From assembly GCF_000019905.1 (NCBI RefSeq), contig NC_010556.1, positions 1,452,001-1,516,000 of the forward strand: 64,000 nucleotides of DNA, written 5' to 3'. This stretch comes from Exiguobacterium artemiae 255-15. Lineage in GTDB: Bacteria > Bacillota > Bacilli > Exiguobacteriales > Exiguobacteriaceae. The position numbers were made by a program, and so were the translations under genes. The notes under the pieces were generated by a model. It was not told where the DNA came from, searched no databases, and saw only the letters and a list, made by a program, of their open reading frames with translations. Shown in pieces: positions 32,972 through 41,951 of the stretch (within the stretch, counting starts at the first letter, position 1; every line of letters starts with the position of its first letter).

Positions 32972-35900
32972 TAATCCAGTCCAATTTTGACGGTCGTCGG
33001 TTTCGGGAACGCTTCACTTGACGCATACATGACGAAAACAGACTGATCGTCCGGCACTTCATAAACAAAATCGATTTGCGAACGAAACGGAGGATAATAC
33101 TGGAATCCATTTTTCCATGCTTTTTCGTTTCGATTGACGTAATCGATTTGTTCATACTCGGTTCCGTCCGGTGCTTGCAGCGTGAACGTATTCGGCCGGT
33201 AATTCACGGAACTTCCGTCATGATCGTAATACGTATCCTGAAAAATCAACGGCAACGTGACCAATTGGTAACCGCTCCACGGTTTTAATTTCAACTCTTT
33301 CGGCGGATTCGGCAACATAGCGTCCACATGAAACACTGCTTTTTTCTGAAGCGGATCACCGGGATAGGTCTTGACGACACCTTTATTCATCATCTGTTTT
33401 ACCGCTTGTTCTTCTTGATCCGTCAAAGCCTTTGCTACCGGAGGCAACTCGATTTTGACGGTGACCGTTCTCGGGAACGCACTATCCGATGCATACAGGA
33501 CCAATACTTTTTCATCTTCCGGTACTTGATAGACGAGATCGACATGTGATTTTTTGCCCGAAAAATACTGATAACTGAATTTCCAGGCTTTTTCATTACG
33601 ATTGACATAATCAATCGGCAAGTATTCCTTTCCGTCAGGAGCGGTCATCGCATAGGTACTTGGCCGATAAATAGACATGGCATTTTTAAATTCAGGATCA
33701 ACATCTAGTTCCAACATCACCGGAACCGTCACAAAACGGTAACCCGGTTTTTCTTTTAAATCCAGTTCTTTTGGTGTCTCGATCAGCGGATCGACATAAA
33801 AGAACTGATTGTTGATCTGTTCGCCGCCCGGAGTCGTCTGCACCATACCTTTTTTCATCAACTTCTTGATTTTTTTATCGGTTTCCGACTGTGAAACGGC
33901 CGCTGTTTTCTTCGATTCATTTTGTTTTACATCAGCGATTTTCGCACCGGTCGTTTGAACGGCAGGCGGTTTATCCTGCGCCTGCTTTGGTGCTTGCGTG
34001 ATATCTTCGTTTGAGGCAAACAGGAACAAGCTCGTAACACCGGCGACTAAGACGACGCCGATCGTGCCGAGCGTCAGTTTAAAGCGTCGTTCCGTCGCCT
34101 CGATATTGACGGCGACACTGCCGATTGCCGCATTCGGCGTAATCCGGACAGCCCGTTGCGCCGGCAACAGGGCACCGATGACCCCGGTCACAACCGGGAT
34201 GAACAGCATCATGCTGAGGAACAACAGCTCATTGACCGGGAACTGGTTGTAGACGTATCCGATCATCGCAAGAGCAAGCAAGAGACCGATCACACCGGCG
34301 AACAACCCGGTCAGCATGCCTTCTGTCAGGACGAGCAGCCGGATCCAACCGTCGCGCCAACCGGTTGCTTTTAAGACGGCCAGTTGCGGTTTTCGCTCAT
34401 TGACGTTTTGCCACATGATTTCCGTTGTTGTCAGGATCGCAATCAAGAGGGCGACCGCCATCGCGACGTAATGCATCGTTCCGACTTCAAGCGCGACATA
34501 TTCACCGAGCCAGGTCGCATATAAGACGCCTTTCAGTCGGAACGTCACGAACAGGAAGAAGATAAACAGACTGGTCGGCAGGGCAATTGCGACGATTGAC
34601 AGCAACGTCCGTTGCCAGTAGGTGAACAGTTGATTGAGACTCATCCCGAAAATCGATTGCGACCGGACAAACCGGCGGCCTTTTGAGACTTCACCGGACC
34701 GCATGCTTTCAAACGGCCGGATGCGGTGGATCAGAGCCATCGGGACGAGCGTGCCGCCCCAATAAATCAACAGACCGGCGAGTCCGATCAAAAGGATCCG
34801 GCCGAGGGCGATCGGGTGATCCGTCGTCAGCCAGAACGAACCGAGAATCGTCCAGGAAATCAGGGCGACGAACGTTCCGAGCAGTGTCGCCTCTAAAAAC
34901 AGCAGCTTCGACATCTGACGCGGACGCCAGCCGAGTGACAGTAAAATCGCAAACTCTTTTTTACGGGCATAGAGCAAGATGAAATTTGAACTGAAGACAT
35001 AAACGAGCGCGACCGCAATCACACTCGCAATGACGCCGCTCATCCCGACTTTTGCTTCCTGGAAAATCGCCATTGAGGAACCGAGTTTGATCCACGGTTG
35101 CTGGACCCAACCTAAAGCCGATTCATTTTTTAAGCCGGGCAGGTAGGTCAGGGCGAGTTGTGGCGAGGACCCGAGTGTCACATCAGTAATCAGTCCTGTC
35201 TTGTCTTCAATCTCTTGCGCGACCGCCTGTAATTTTTTTTCGCTCATCGCATTCATAGCTTCGACCCCTTTGACGTTGACCCGGATCGCTGAAATGGCTT
35301 TGTCGCCACGGAGTTTGAACGCCGCATCGAGCGTCGTCAGCATCGACGGCGGTTTCGTCAGGAAGTCATACGGGTCATTCGTCGGCTTGACGTCACGGAC
35401 GGGATTAACGGGCCGTTCATTTTTGTCCATAACCCACTGGGCTTTCGCCGGGAAGTACGTTTCCATCGGCAGCTCCGTCAATGGATCCTTTGAAATGTTC
35501 AGCTTTTGTGGATCAAAGACACCGATGAAATTTAAAGTCATCTTCGGTACGGACTTAAAATTGATGGACGTATCTCCAAATGTCCGTGCTTTTCGGTACA
35601 TCGTTCGTTTGGCCAATTGAATATCTTCCGGCACTTCCTGTGGTGTAATCTGATAGGCAAACGGCCATCGTGTTGCGAACGGACTCGCGAGCGCCTGGTA
35701 TTCAACAGAGGAAGGTTTTAAGTACATCCAATCGAAACTTCCGGTTGATTTGGACGGAACCGTTCCTTTTAAGATATCGTTGACCAGTTCTTCAGAGGTT
35801 TGGTTTGTCGTAATCTTGTAGACTTTCGCAGGTTGAAGCGGAAGCGTCTTTAGATACGATTTCCCGCCTTTTTTCATAATGTCTTGGACGGTCTCCGTCA

Positions 35901-36681
35901 TCGAATCATTGACTAAGGACACATCGACTTTTTCGTAACGATACTTCCGGTAGGCATCGACGTATTCATGACTGTTTAAAATCAACGGGATATTCCAGAC
36001 ATCGTTTCCGTTGTCTGTCGCGATGTCATCTTTTGTAAAGTAACGGCTGTGTGTCGCTTTTTTCGTCGCTTGATCGAGACCGACGAGCCGGGCTTCTGCT
36101 TCCGGGTCAATTCCGGCGAGCATCGTCGCACTGCCGAACTCCATCAGTGGTTGTTTTCCCAACTCTTGCGGCGAAAGATCCCGGTTTAAGCCATCACTTT
36201 CGGAAGGAGACCACCCGGCACCTAAAAAGTAGGAGTTTGTCTGCTTTTCCTGCTGTAAACCGGTATCCTGAACGTCTTGAATCGTAACTTTATAGATACC
36301 GGGCTCTTTGAAATCGTACGTACCCAGCTGGGCATCTGCATAATAATTCCCGATCATCGCGATCGGTGCCGCGACTTCAACATCCGTGATCTGTTTGACG
36401 GTTTCGTATTGTTTTCGCGTAATGCCGCCGTCGAGCCCGCTCATATAGTTCGGCTCAAGCAGCTTCAGGTCTTCGGTCACACTGCGGCTGCCGGGCGGCC
36501 GGACGACGATGTCGTAAGACGAACCCCAGCGTTTTTGCAACTCGTCGACGACGGTACCGTTGTTCGCCTGCGTCGTCCCGATCAGGTAACTGAGGCCGGT
36601 ACTGACGATCAGGACACCGACGAGGAGCAGGATGAACCGCTCCTTGTTCCGCCACCAGGAATTCCAGATGAATTTAAGCAT
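32971..36681 (-). CDS. Giant FtsX-family permease with duplicated extracellular C-terminal domain
   Basis: A 1236-residue membrane protein. Helix 1 (FILLLVGVLIVSTGLSYLI) is followed by a large extracellular domain to about residue 560, then FtsX-type helices with another block at about 700-870. After a last helix (LGTIGVVLVAGVTSLFLFA), a low-complexity linker leads to two tandem copies of a roughly 145-residue domain (about 940-1087 and 1088-1236). Both contain MxKGxVxT, NYRPxTFxLQAPDG or its like, IDYVNRNEKAWK and TVKI. No ATPase gene is adjacent, although such permeases need one. GGAGG lies eight bases before ATG 36681. The stop uses two host bases and one IS base, so the natural C-terminus may be altered by a few residues. 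Substrate unknown. Confidence 0.8.
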   Translation of the reverse strand: MLKFIWNSWWRNKERFILLLVGVLIVSTGLSYLIGTTQANNGTVVDELQKRWGSSYDIVVRPPGSRSVTEDLKLLEPNYMSGLDGGITRKQYETVKQITDVEVAAPIAMIGNYYADAQLGTYDFKEPGIYKVTIQDVQDTGLQQEKQTNSYFLGAGWSPSESDGLNRDLSPQELGKQPLMEFGSATMLAGIDPEAEARLVGLDQATKKATHSRYFTKDDIATDNGNDVWNIPLILNSHEYVDAYRKYRYEKVDVSLVNDSMTETVQDIMKKGGKSYLKTLPLQPAKVYKITTNQTSEELVNDILKGTVPSKSTGSFDWMYLKPSSVEYQALASPFATRWPFAYQITPQEVPEDIQLAKRTMYRKARTFGDTSINFKSVPKMTLNFIGVFDPQKLNISKDPLTELPMETYFPAKAQWVMDKNERPVNPVRDVKPTNDPYDFLTKPPSMLTTLDAAFKLRGDKAISAIRVNVKGVEAMNAMSEKKLQAVAQEIEDKTGLITDVTLGSSPQLALTYLPGLKNESALGWVQQPWIKLGSSMAIFQEAKVGMSGVIASVIAVALVYVFSSNFILLYARKKEFAILLSLGWRPRQMSKLLFLEATLLGTFVALISWTILGSFWLTTDHPIALGRILLIGLAGLLIYWGGTLVPMALIHRIRPFESMRSGEVSKGRRFVRSQSIFGMSLNQLFTYWQRTLLSIVAIALPTSLFIFFLFVTFRLKGVLYATWLGEYVALEVGTMHYVAMAVALLIAILTTTEIMWQNVNERKPQLAVLKATGWRDGWIRLLVLTEGMLTGLFAGVIGLLLALAMIGYVYNQFPVNELLFLSMMLFIPVVTGVIGALLPAQRAVRITPNAAIGSVAVNIEATERRFKLTLGTIGVVLVAGVTSLFLFASNEDITQAPKQAQDKPPAVQTTGAKIADVKQNESKKTAAVSQSETDKKIKKLMKKGMVQTTPGGEQINNQFFYVDPLIETPKELDLKEKPGYRFVTVPVMLELDVDPEFKNAMSIYRPSTYAMTAPDGKEYLPIDYVNRNEKAWKFSYQYFSGKKSHVDLVYQVPEDEKVLVLYASDSAFPRTVTVKIELPPVAKALTDQEEQAVKQMMNKGVVKTYPGDPLQKKAVFHVDAMLPNPPKELKLKPWSGYQLVTLPLIFQDTYYDHDGSSVNYRPNTFTLQAPDGTEYEQIDYVNRNEKAWKNGFQYYPPFRSQIDFVYEVPDDQSVFVMYASSEAFPKPTTVKIGLD

Positions 36682-36790
36682 CGGCCGTTCCTCCGATCAT
36701 CCTTTGGCAATAAAAAAACGAAACGACAGGTTCAATAAATGATGGTTCATTCATTCGGATGACGATTGGTTGTCTACTTACATCGCTCAT
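36674..36790 (-). CDS. Possible 38-residue ORF or relict upstream of the permease
   Basis: Behind a good GGGAGGAACTGTG site, an ATG at 36790 opens a frame MSDVSRQPIVIRMNEPSF... that ends eight bases inside the permease gene (its stop overlaps the permease start). That layout is what an ABC ATPase gene coupled to the permease would show at its two ends. The frame is far too short for an ATPase, so it may be a remnant of a large deletion, a leader peptide, or chance. I see no ATPase motif. Confidence 0.35.
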   Translation of the reverse strand: MSDVSRQPIVIRMNEPSFIEPVVSFFYCQRMIGGTADA

Positions 36791-37021
36791 CACAGTTCCT
36801 CCCTTGCATGTTGTATGTCATATTTTTCATTAAAAAATGATTATTTTACCATTATATACAATTAAAGAACCTTTTTGGTTCGTAATGGAGATAATTATCT
36901 AAAAATTCCATCAATTTATTTTGGGGTTCGTCCAGGAGGAGCGCTTAATCTGGTTAAAGGACATCCGGTAAATGGAAGCGAATAGGATAAAAGTAGAAGA
37001 TTTCTAAAAGGAGGAATGGCG
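36791..37021. other. AT-rich intergenic region
   Basis: About 230 bases, strongly AT-rich at 36800-36920, with many potential -10 elements (TATACAAT, TAATTAT) on both strands. It holds the divergent promoters of the permease and of the membrane gene at 37022. No gene or clear repeat is visible. Confidence 0.5.
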
Positions 37022-37177
37022 ATGATCATGATTGGCATATTTGCCGTGATTGCTGTAGGAATGACGATTTTAGCGGCACGACGCGGTTACCGGGAACGGT
37101 CAATGGATGATCGTGCATATACGTCAAACGATCACGAATTGGATATCCATCATCGAAATGACCCGCCGTCCTGGTAA
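37022..37177 (+). CDS. 51-residue single-TM protein
   Basis: MIMIGIFAVIAVGMTILAA forms a membrane helix, followed by a charged hydrophilic tail rich in Arg, Asp and His (DDRAYTSNDHELDIHHRND). AAAAGGAGG precedes the ATG by eight bases. It lies 16 bases before the membrane protein gene at 37194 and likely shares its operon. Function unknown. Confidence 0.65.
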   Translation: MIMIGIFAVIAVGMTILAARRGYRERSMDDRAYTSNDHELDIHHRNDPPSW

Positions 37178-37193
37178 GGGGGAGGAAATATCC

Positions 37194-37670
37194 ATGAAAA
37201 ATAAACAGGAGCGGACCCGGTTCATTCAGGAGGCAAAACGGCGTCTGATGAAACAACGCATGTTGAGTGCACTGTTGTACGGAACAAGTATCGTCCTGAT
37301 TGTCGCCAATCGGGGAGCTTACTGGCCGTTCGCCGTTCTCATCGTTGCGCTGGTCTTGATTGCCCGCCTGCACTCAAAAGAAGTCAACCGGGATATGGCG
37401 CTGACACCGCATCCGGCAATGAAGCGGGTCATTCAAGTCCAGTACGTGATTGATTATTGTTTCATCGTCTTGGTCGGTCTTTTTCTGCCGGTTGTAATAA
37501 ACCTGGGTCTGCCGTTTTTCACGAGTATCGGGGTTTATCTGTTGCTTGCCATTGTACTCTTACTGACGGATACGATTCTTGAACGCCGCGGAAAAGTACT
37601 CGATCCCGAGCATCCGACAAAAAAAGAGTTGCGGACCTATCCGAAGACGTGGAAAAAGCTTAAGACATAA
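37194..37670 (+). CDS. Four-TM membrane protein, paralogue of 29621
   Basis: A 158-residue protein beginning MKNKQERTRFIQEAKRRLM, then four helices and the tail LDPEHPTKKELRTYPKTW. The same arrangement is seen in the protein at 29621..30058, including the NKQER start and the DPE-P-KE end. GGAGGAAATATCC precedes the ATG at 37194. It follows the small gene at 37022 and precedes the nucleotidyltransferase gene by 14 bases. Function unknown. Confidence 0.7.
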   Translation: MKNKQERTRFIQEAKRRLMKQRMLSALLYGTSIVLIVANRGAYWPFAVLIVALVLIARLHSKEVNRDMALTPHPAMKRVIQVQYVIDYCFIVLVGLFLPVVINLGLPFFTSIGVYLLLAIVLLLTDTILERRGKVLDPEHPTKKELRTYPKTWKKLKT

Positions 37671-37684
37671 TTAGGAGGCTATCC

Positions 37685-38227
37685 GTGCAGGAAACAAACG
37701 AAATGTACCAGTCATTGTATGAAAATGAAACACTGCGCGAACAGTTAATTCTCGTCGACCGACTCGGACTGCCGGATGCCTGGATTTGCGCCGGTTACAT
37801 CCGGTCGTTGATTTGGGGGCTGACTTTGACTGAGGAACAGGATATCGATGTCGTCTATTACGACGCGACTGATACGTCGGAAGCGACGGAAAAACAGTAT
37901 AAGGAACAGTTGAAATCATGGCAACCGTTGCCGTGGTCGGTCAAAAACCAGGCACGGATGCACTTGAAAAACGAGTTGCCGCCGTATCAATCGACGTGTG
38001 ATGCCATTGCACATTTTCCAGAGACGGTGACGGCGATTGCGGCGAAGTTAACGGACGGACAGTTGCAGCTGTATCTGCCGTATGGCGCAGCCGATTTACA
38101 GACCCGGACGATCCGTCCGACACCGCTGTTTTCAAAGGGGTTACCGCGTCATACGATTTTTCAAAAACGTGTCACCGGTAAGGGGTGGGACAAGCGGTCT
38201 GATTTACGAATCGTCGACCGGTTCTGA
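37685..38227 (+). CDS. Nucleotidyltransferase-fold protein (DUF925-type)
   Basis: A 180-residue protein with a nucleotidyltransferase fold. The Asp pair in TEEQDIDVVYYD (near residue 58) and the segment QARMHLKNE match the DUF925 family; the transferred group is unknown. The start is GTG at 37685 behind TTAGGAGGC. It lies 14 bases after the membrane protein gene and 33 before the next, so 37022 to 38626 may be one operon. Confidence 0.8.
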   Translation: MQETNEMYQSLYENETLREQLILVDRLGLPDAWICAGYIRSLIWGLTLTEEQDIDVVYYDATDTSEATEKQYKEQLKSWQPLPWSVKNQARMHLKNELPPYQSTCDAIAHFPETVTAIAAKLTDGQLQLYLPYGAADLQTRTIRPTPLFSKGLPRHTIFQKRVTGKGWDKRSDLRIVDRF

Positions 38228-38260
38228 AAAATCAGGACTAACCGTCAAAGGAGGGGTGAG

Positions 38261-38626
38261 ATGGATTTTCGGAAGATGCTTGTTGCCGGGCTCGGTGTCC
38301 TAATGATTTTTTATCTGTTCCGGGAACCACCGGCGCCTGACTATAAAAAGAAATTTAATGCCTCTATCGAGACCGTGATTGAACTGGAAAACGAAGAACT
38401 CGTTCGGCAGAACTACGATCCGATTGTCCGAAAAGAAACGGGTATTGAAGTCAGTGATGACGGGGACTGGATTGAGCTGTACTATGATACACCACTGCAG
38501 GGAGATAAAAAAAGTGTTTACCAAAAGCAGGGTGACCGGTACGTGCGGGTGACAAATATAAAGACGGTTTCCGATCAACTCGATCAGTCGGACACGACGT
38601 ATATCGAAAACTTGGGAATCAAGTGA
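38261..38626 (+). CDS. Membrane-anchored small protein, unknown function
   Basis: A 121-residue protein with one helix (MLVAGLGVLMIFYLF) and an acidic hydrophilic domain, likely outside the cell. GGAGGGGTGAG precedes the ATG. No family is recognised. It ends the operon beginning at 37022; a strong terminator follows. Confidence 0.65.
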   Translation: MDFRKMLVAGLGVLMIFYLFREPPAPDYKKKFNASIETVIELENEELVRQNYDPIVRKETGIEVSDDGDWIELYYDTPLQGDKKSVYQKQGDRYVRVTNIKTVSDQLDQSDTTYIENLGIK

Positions 38627-38647
38627 AGGAACAGCTAAAGAAATCAG

Positions 38648-38686
38648 AAAAACGCTGATGCCAGAAGTGACCGGCATCAGCGTTTG
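38648..38686. terminator. Terminator
   Basis: AAAACGCTGATGCC pairs with GGCATCAGCGTTT over a ten-base loop; bidirectional and between convergent genes. Confidence 0.9.
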
Positions 38687-38694
38687 TTTATATT

Positions 38695-39465
38695 TCATAA
38701 TTCTTTATTGAATAAAACCTTATATTCTTGGCATAACTCCATTACTTTTTCAGAGTAAGGAGATTTCTCAATGAGAAAATATTGAAGAGATTCATAGGTC
38801 CCTGTAACTTGTTCAAGCGCCATATTGTTAATCAATTTTTTTACACTAGAAACAAAAGATAACTTATCGTTATCACTTACAGTTTCAATATAAATATTTT
38901 TAGATTCTGATTGATTTTGGCTTGCAAAGGAAATAATATCAGATGCTTTTTCATGCACATTAACTTTACAATCGTTATGGTGATTCATATATTTATAAAT
39001 CATTTCGAAGTGATTTAAATCAAAATCATTAACGTTCCCTAATATATCTAGCATTACAGCTGATTCAGGACTTTCAAGTAATTTTGTATTATTAATAACA
39101 CGACCACTGTAAATTGCGAGCATTGCTTTTGCACGTGGCGAATTTGAACGGTCTGCAATATCAAGACATCTGCTTATGTAAAATTTAACGATTTCGTCAT
39201 TTTGAAGTCGTTCCTTTAATTGCTCTATATTTTCTTCTGAGAAATTTCCTGAAATATATAATTGAGATATTAATACGTCTAAATAATTTATTCGATACTC
39301 TTTTGAAAAATTCTGAAGTCCTTGAATAATCCCCTTGATAGAACTAAAGTTTTCTAACGTTTCCAACATAAGATCGCTAGTAGCATTTTTTGAAAGTAAT
39401 GTCTTAAAAAATACTACAGATTCATTTTGCATTTTTTGAGAGATGTTAAATTCGTTTTTATCCAC
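38695..39465 (-). CDS. AT-rich orphan gene, helical protein of unknown function
   Basis: A 256-residue, mostly helical soluble protein that I do not recognise. Its base composition is strikingly AT-rich, and codon use (AAT, AAA, TTA, ATA) differs from all neighbours, so recent acquisition is likely. No transmembrane helix, signal peptide or catalytic motif is seen. A patch reads SRCLDIADRSNSPRAKAML. The start is GTG at 39465 behind AAGGAG. No integrase or other mobile gene is next to it. It might be a stand-alone accessory gene. Confidence 0.7.
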   Translation of the reverse strand: MDKNEFNISQKMQNESVVFFKTLLSKNATSDLMLETLENFSSIKGIIQGLQNFSKEYRINYLDVLISQLYISGNFSEENIEQLKERLQNDEIVKFYISRCLDIADRSNSPRAKAMLAIYSGRVINNTKLLESPESAVMLDILGNVNDFDLNHFEMIYKYMNHHNDCKVNVHEKASDIISFASQNQSESKNIYIETVSDNDKLSFVSSVKKLINNMALEQVTGTYESLQYFLIEKSPYSEKVMELCQEYKVLFNKEL

Positions 39466-39510
39466 GTGCTCGACTCCTTAATTTTTTATGGAGAAACAAT
39501 AAATATCTAT

Positions 39511-39912
39511 TTACTCTTTAATCGTCCATGTATCCCGCAGTTCAATGATCGTTCCTTCCGGTGCCTTCAGTTTACTGAGGTGACCGTCGACGACGAAATA
39601 GATGTTGCCGCCGTGTTTCGGTAAAAACGGAATCCCGAGCTGTTCGAGCCGGGCGACTTCTGCCTGTAAATCATCGACGTACAGCGCGAAATGAACGGGA
39701 CCTGCCGTATGTTTCGTATAGGACGTCAAGGTCTCGTCGACTTTGTTCGTCTGCAGTTCGATGTAGAAGTCACCGAGCTTCAGCCAGCTGTTAAACGCAC
39801 GGCTGTGGAAATCAGGGGATTCCTGGACCAGTTCGAAGCCGAGGTGTTCGTAAAAGGTTTTCGACGCGGTGTAATCGGTCGTTTGGATACAGAGGTGATG
39901 GATTTGTTTCAA
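39511..39912 (-). CDS. VOC (glyoxalase/bleomycin-resistance) family protein
   Basis: A 133-residue metal-fold protein of the vicinal oxygen chelate superfamily. IHHLCIQTTDYTASKTFYEHLGF is the first beta-alpha-beta unit, VHFALYVDDLQAEVARLEQLG the second, and APEGTIIELRDTW the last strand carrying the Glu. His and Glu metal positions are present. Likely a lyase or dioxygenase of unknown substrate. The start is TTG at 39912, since AAAGGAG lies eight bases before it; the frame could also begin at a TTG at 39930. Confidence 0.85.
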   Translation of the reverse strand: MKQIHHLCIQTTDYTASKTFYEHLGFELVQESPDFHSRAFNSWLKLGDFYIELQTNKVDETLTSYTKHTAGPVHFALYVDDLQAEVARLEQLGIPFLPKHGGNIYFVVDGHLSKLKAPEGTIIELRDTWTIKE

Positions 39913-39968
39913 TGGAAAAACTCCTTTCAAGTCGTGTTCAGCGCTTTCGATTTAAATGTTAGCACAAA

Positions 39969-40008
39969 CAAACGTCCGCTTCCCATCGAGGAAACGGACG
40001 TTTTTCAA
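39969..40008 (-). terminator. Terminator after the chemoreceptor gene
   Basis: AAACGTCCG and CGGACGTTT form the main stem, with an extra GGAA/TTCC pairing; on the minus strand GTTTGTTTGT follows. Confidence 0.8.
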
Positions 40009-41753
40009 GATTCCAGTTCAAACTTCTCTGTCTGATCTGTCAAGTAAGCCGATGTTTCATTCAACGTCTCGACCAGAACATGCAGTCCGGTAATCGTCGC
40101 AATCATCTGTTCGGAGGCGGCGGCGACTTCTTCGTTACCTGCCGTATGTTCTTCGGCGACAGCGGCGATTTCAGTCAAGGCACTGCGGATCCGTTCTTCC
40201 GTCCGGGCAACAGCCAGCATTTGTTGCCGCATCCCGGCAGCGGACGAGGCCACTAATCCGACTTGTGCCGCGATGTGCGAAAACGAGTTGTCCGTCGCCT
40301 GAATTTCCTGTTGACCGGATACCGTCTCCTGTAACGTCTCAGCAAACCGGACTTCCATTTGGGACGAATTGCCGGTGATGTTCTGAACAATTGCCGCAAT
40401 TTGATCAACGCTGCTTGCGACATGTGTCGACAGTTTCTTCACTTCGGTTGCGACGACCGCAAATCCTTTGCCTTGTTCACCGGCACGCGCCGCTTCGATG
40501 GCGGCGTTCAAGGCAAGTAAATTCGTTTGCGCCGCGATGTCCCGGATGATCGTAACGAGCGCTTGGATATCACTTGACTGTTGTTTTAATTGCCGGACCT
40601 GTTCCGTAGCTTCCGCGACATGCGCATGAATCGTATTCATCCGGACAACGGACTGCTTCATCTGGGTTTGTCCGTCTTGCGTCGTGCTGCGCATCGTCTC
40701 GACCGTCTGTTCGATTTCTTGACTGTCAGCTGCGGTTTTTTGGACCAGCCTTGAGAAACCGGTCATCTCATCCGTCAAGGTGAGTGTCGTATGGGTCTGA
40801 CTTTCCGTTCCGGTCGCGATTTCCGACATCGTCTCGGCAATCTGCGTCGAACCGTCCAAGACCTCCGTTGTTCCGGCATCAATCGCCTGACTCGTTTCCG
40901 TGACGAGTACCGTCGTCCGATTAATGTCGACGATCATCGTTCGAAGTGTTTCATTCATCTGTTGAATCGAGCGGGCGAGTGCATAAATTTCATCTTTTGC
41001 CGGAATTTTTAAATGATGCATCGTTTGCTGTGCCTGATCGAGTTTTCCGTCGGCAATCATCTTAGCGACGGATTGCAGGGTCTCGAGCGGTTTTAATTTC
41101 CGTCCGAGTATGTAGTAGAGGAGCCCCAGTGTCATAGCCAGTAAACAGACCAATAGACCGATGAAGAGCGGCAACGATTGTTTGAGCATCGCAGACGTCA
41201 AGTTCTCAACATCTTTCGCGGCAATGTCGGTTCCTAAAATGCCGATGATGTCACCGGTCGGACTTTTTAAGGGGACGTAGACGCTGATATATTTTCCGTA
41301 CTTTGGATCATCAATGACATCAGTTGCGTGGGTTTTTCCCTGTAAAACTTCTTTCATGTCAGAGGCGACGGCTCCTGTTGCCGGATCATTGATTTTCGCG
41401 GCGTCAGCAATCGGAAGACCGTCAATCAACAGTTTGACCTTACCTTGATCGATTTTTGCCGTATAGACATACAACAAGCCGTTTTGTTTGCGTAATTGAT
41501 CAAGCGATTCGCGTAATTGGTCATACGTCGCGTCATTCGTCGGATTCGTTAAAAATGTTTGGTAGGCGTCGGAATCAACCGTTTTGGCAATCCGGAGCGC
41601 ATCCTGTTCCGCTGTCTTTTTAAGCGTCGATAACGCCGTTTGTTTCGTCGTCAGGTAAAGCGAGACACTGCTGAAAACAAAGAACAGGATGAGAATCAAG
41701 CTGATGATGAGCAGTAAACGTGTTCTGATGGAATGAGTCCGAGTCGTGTTCAT
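40005..41753 (-). CDS. Methyl-accepting chemotaxis protein with extracellular Cache domain
   Basis: A 582-residue chemoreceptor. Helix 1 ([22 protein letters not shown]) is followed by an extracellular sensing domain of about 150 residues whose end ([21 protein letters not shown]) is typical of Cache domains. Helix 2 is [21 protein letters not shown], followed by HAMP and the long signalling coiled coil with the tip [20 protein letters not shown]. The ligand is unknown. CAGGAGG precedes the ATG. The third receptor in the window; no che genes nearby. Confidence 0.9.
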   Translation of the reverse strand: MNTTRTHSIRTRLLLIISLILILFFVFSSVSLYLTTKQTALSTLKKTAEQDALRIAKTVDSDAYQTFLTNPTNDATYDQLRESLDQLRKQNGLLYVYTAKIDQGKVKLLIDGLPIADAAKINDPATGAVASDMKEVLQGKTHATDVIDDPKYGKYISVYVPLKSPTGDIIGILGTDIAAKDVENLTSAMLKQSLPLFIGLLVCLLAMTLGLLYYILGRKLKPLETLQSVAKMIADGKLDQAQQTMHHLKIPAKDEIYALARSIQQMNETLRTMIVDINRTTVLVTETSQAIDAGTTEVLDGSTQIAETMSEIATGTESQTHTTLTLTDEMTGFSRLVQKTAADSQEIEQTVETMRSTTQDGQTQMKQSVVRMNTIHAHVAEATEQVRQLKQQSSDIQALVTIIRDIAAQTNLLALNAAIEAARAGEQGKGFAVVATEVKKLSTHVASSVDQIAAIVQNITGNSSQMEVRFAETLQETVSGQQEIQATDNSFSHIAAQVGLVASSAAGMRQQMLAVARTEERIRSALTEIAAVAEEHTAGNEEVAAASEQMIATITGLHVLVETLNETSAYLTDQTEKFELES

Positions 41754-41951
41754 ATAAACCTCCTGATGAGTAATTCGTGTTGCTTACTAATCTATCGGAC
41801 AGTTTTTCAAAAAAATGAATGACACCTGAATAAAAAAAGTACTGGGTATTTATTCCATAAATCCTTGGTCTTTCTCTATTTCAATTAGGGTCAATTTTCC
41901 AAATGACACCTATAATAAAGAGGATAACGATACAGAAAAAGGATGATGAAG

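Noticed and set aside
31123-32976. A TAA target duplication for the IS
   Set aside because: Only three shared AT-rich bases at unequal distance from the ends; too weak to call.
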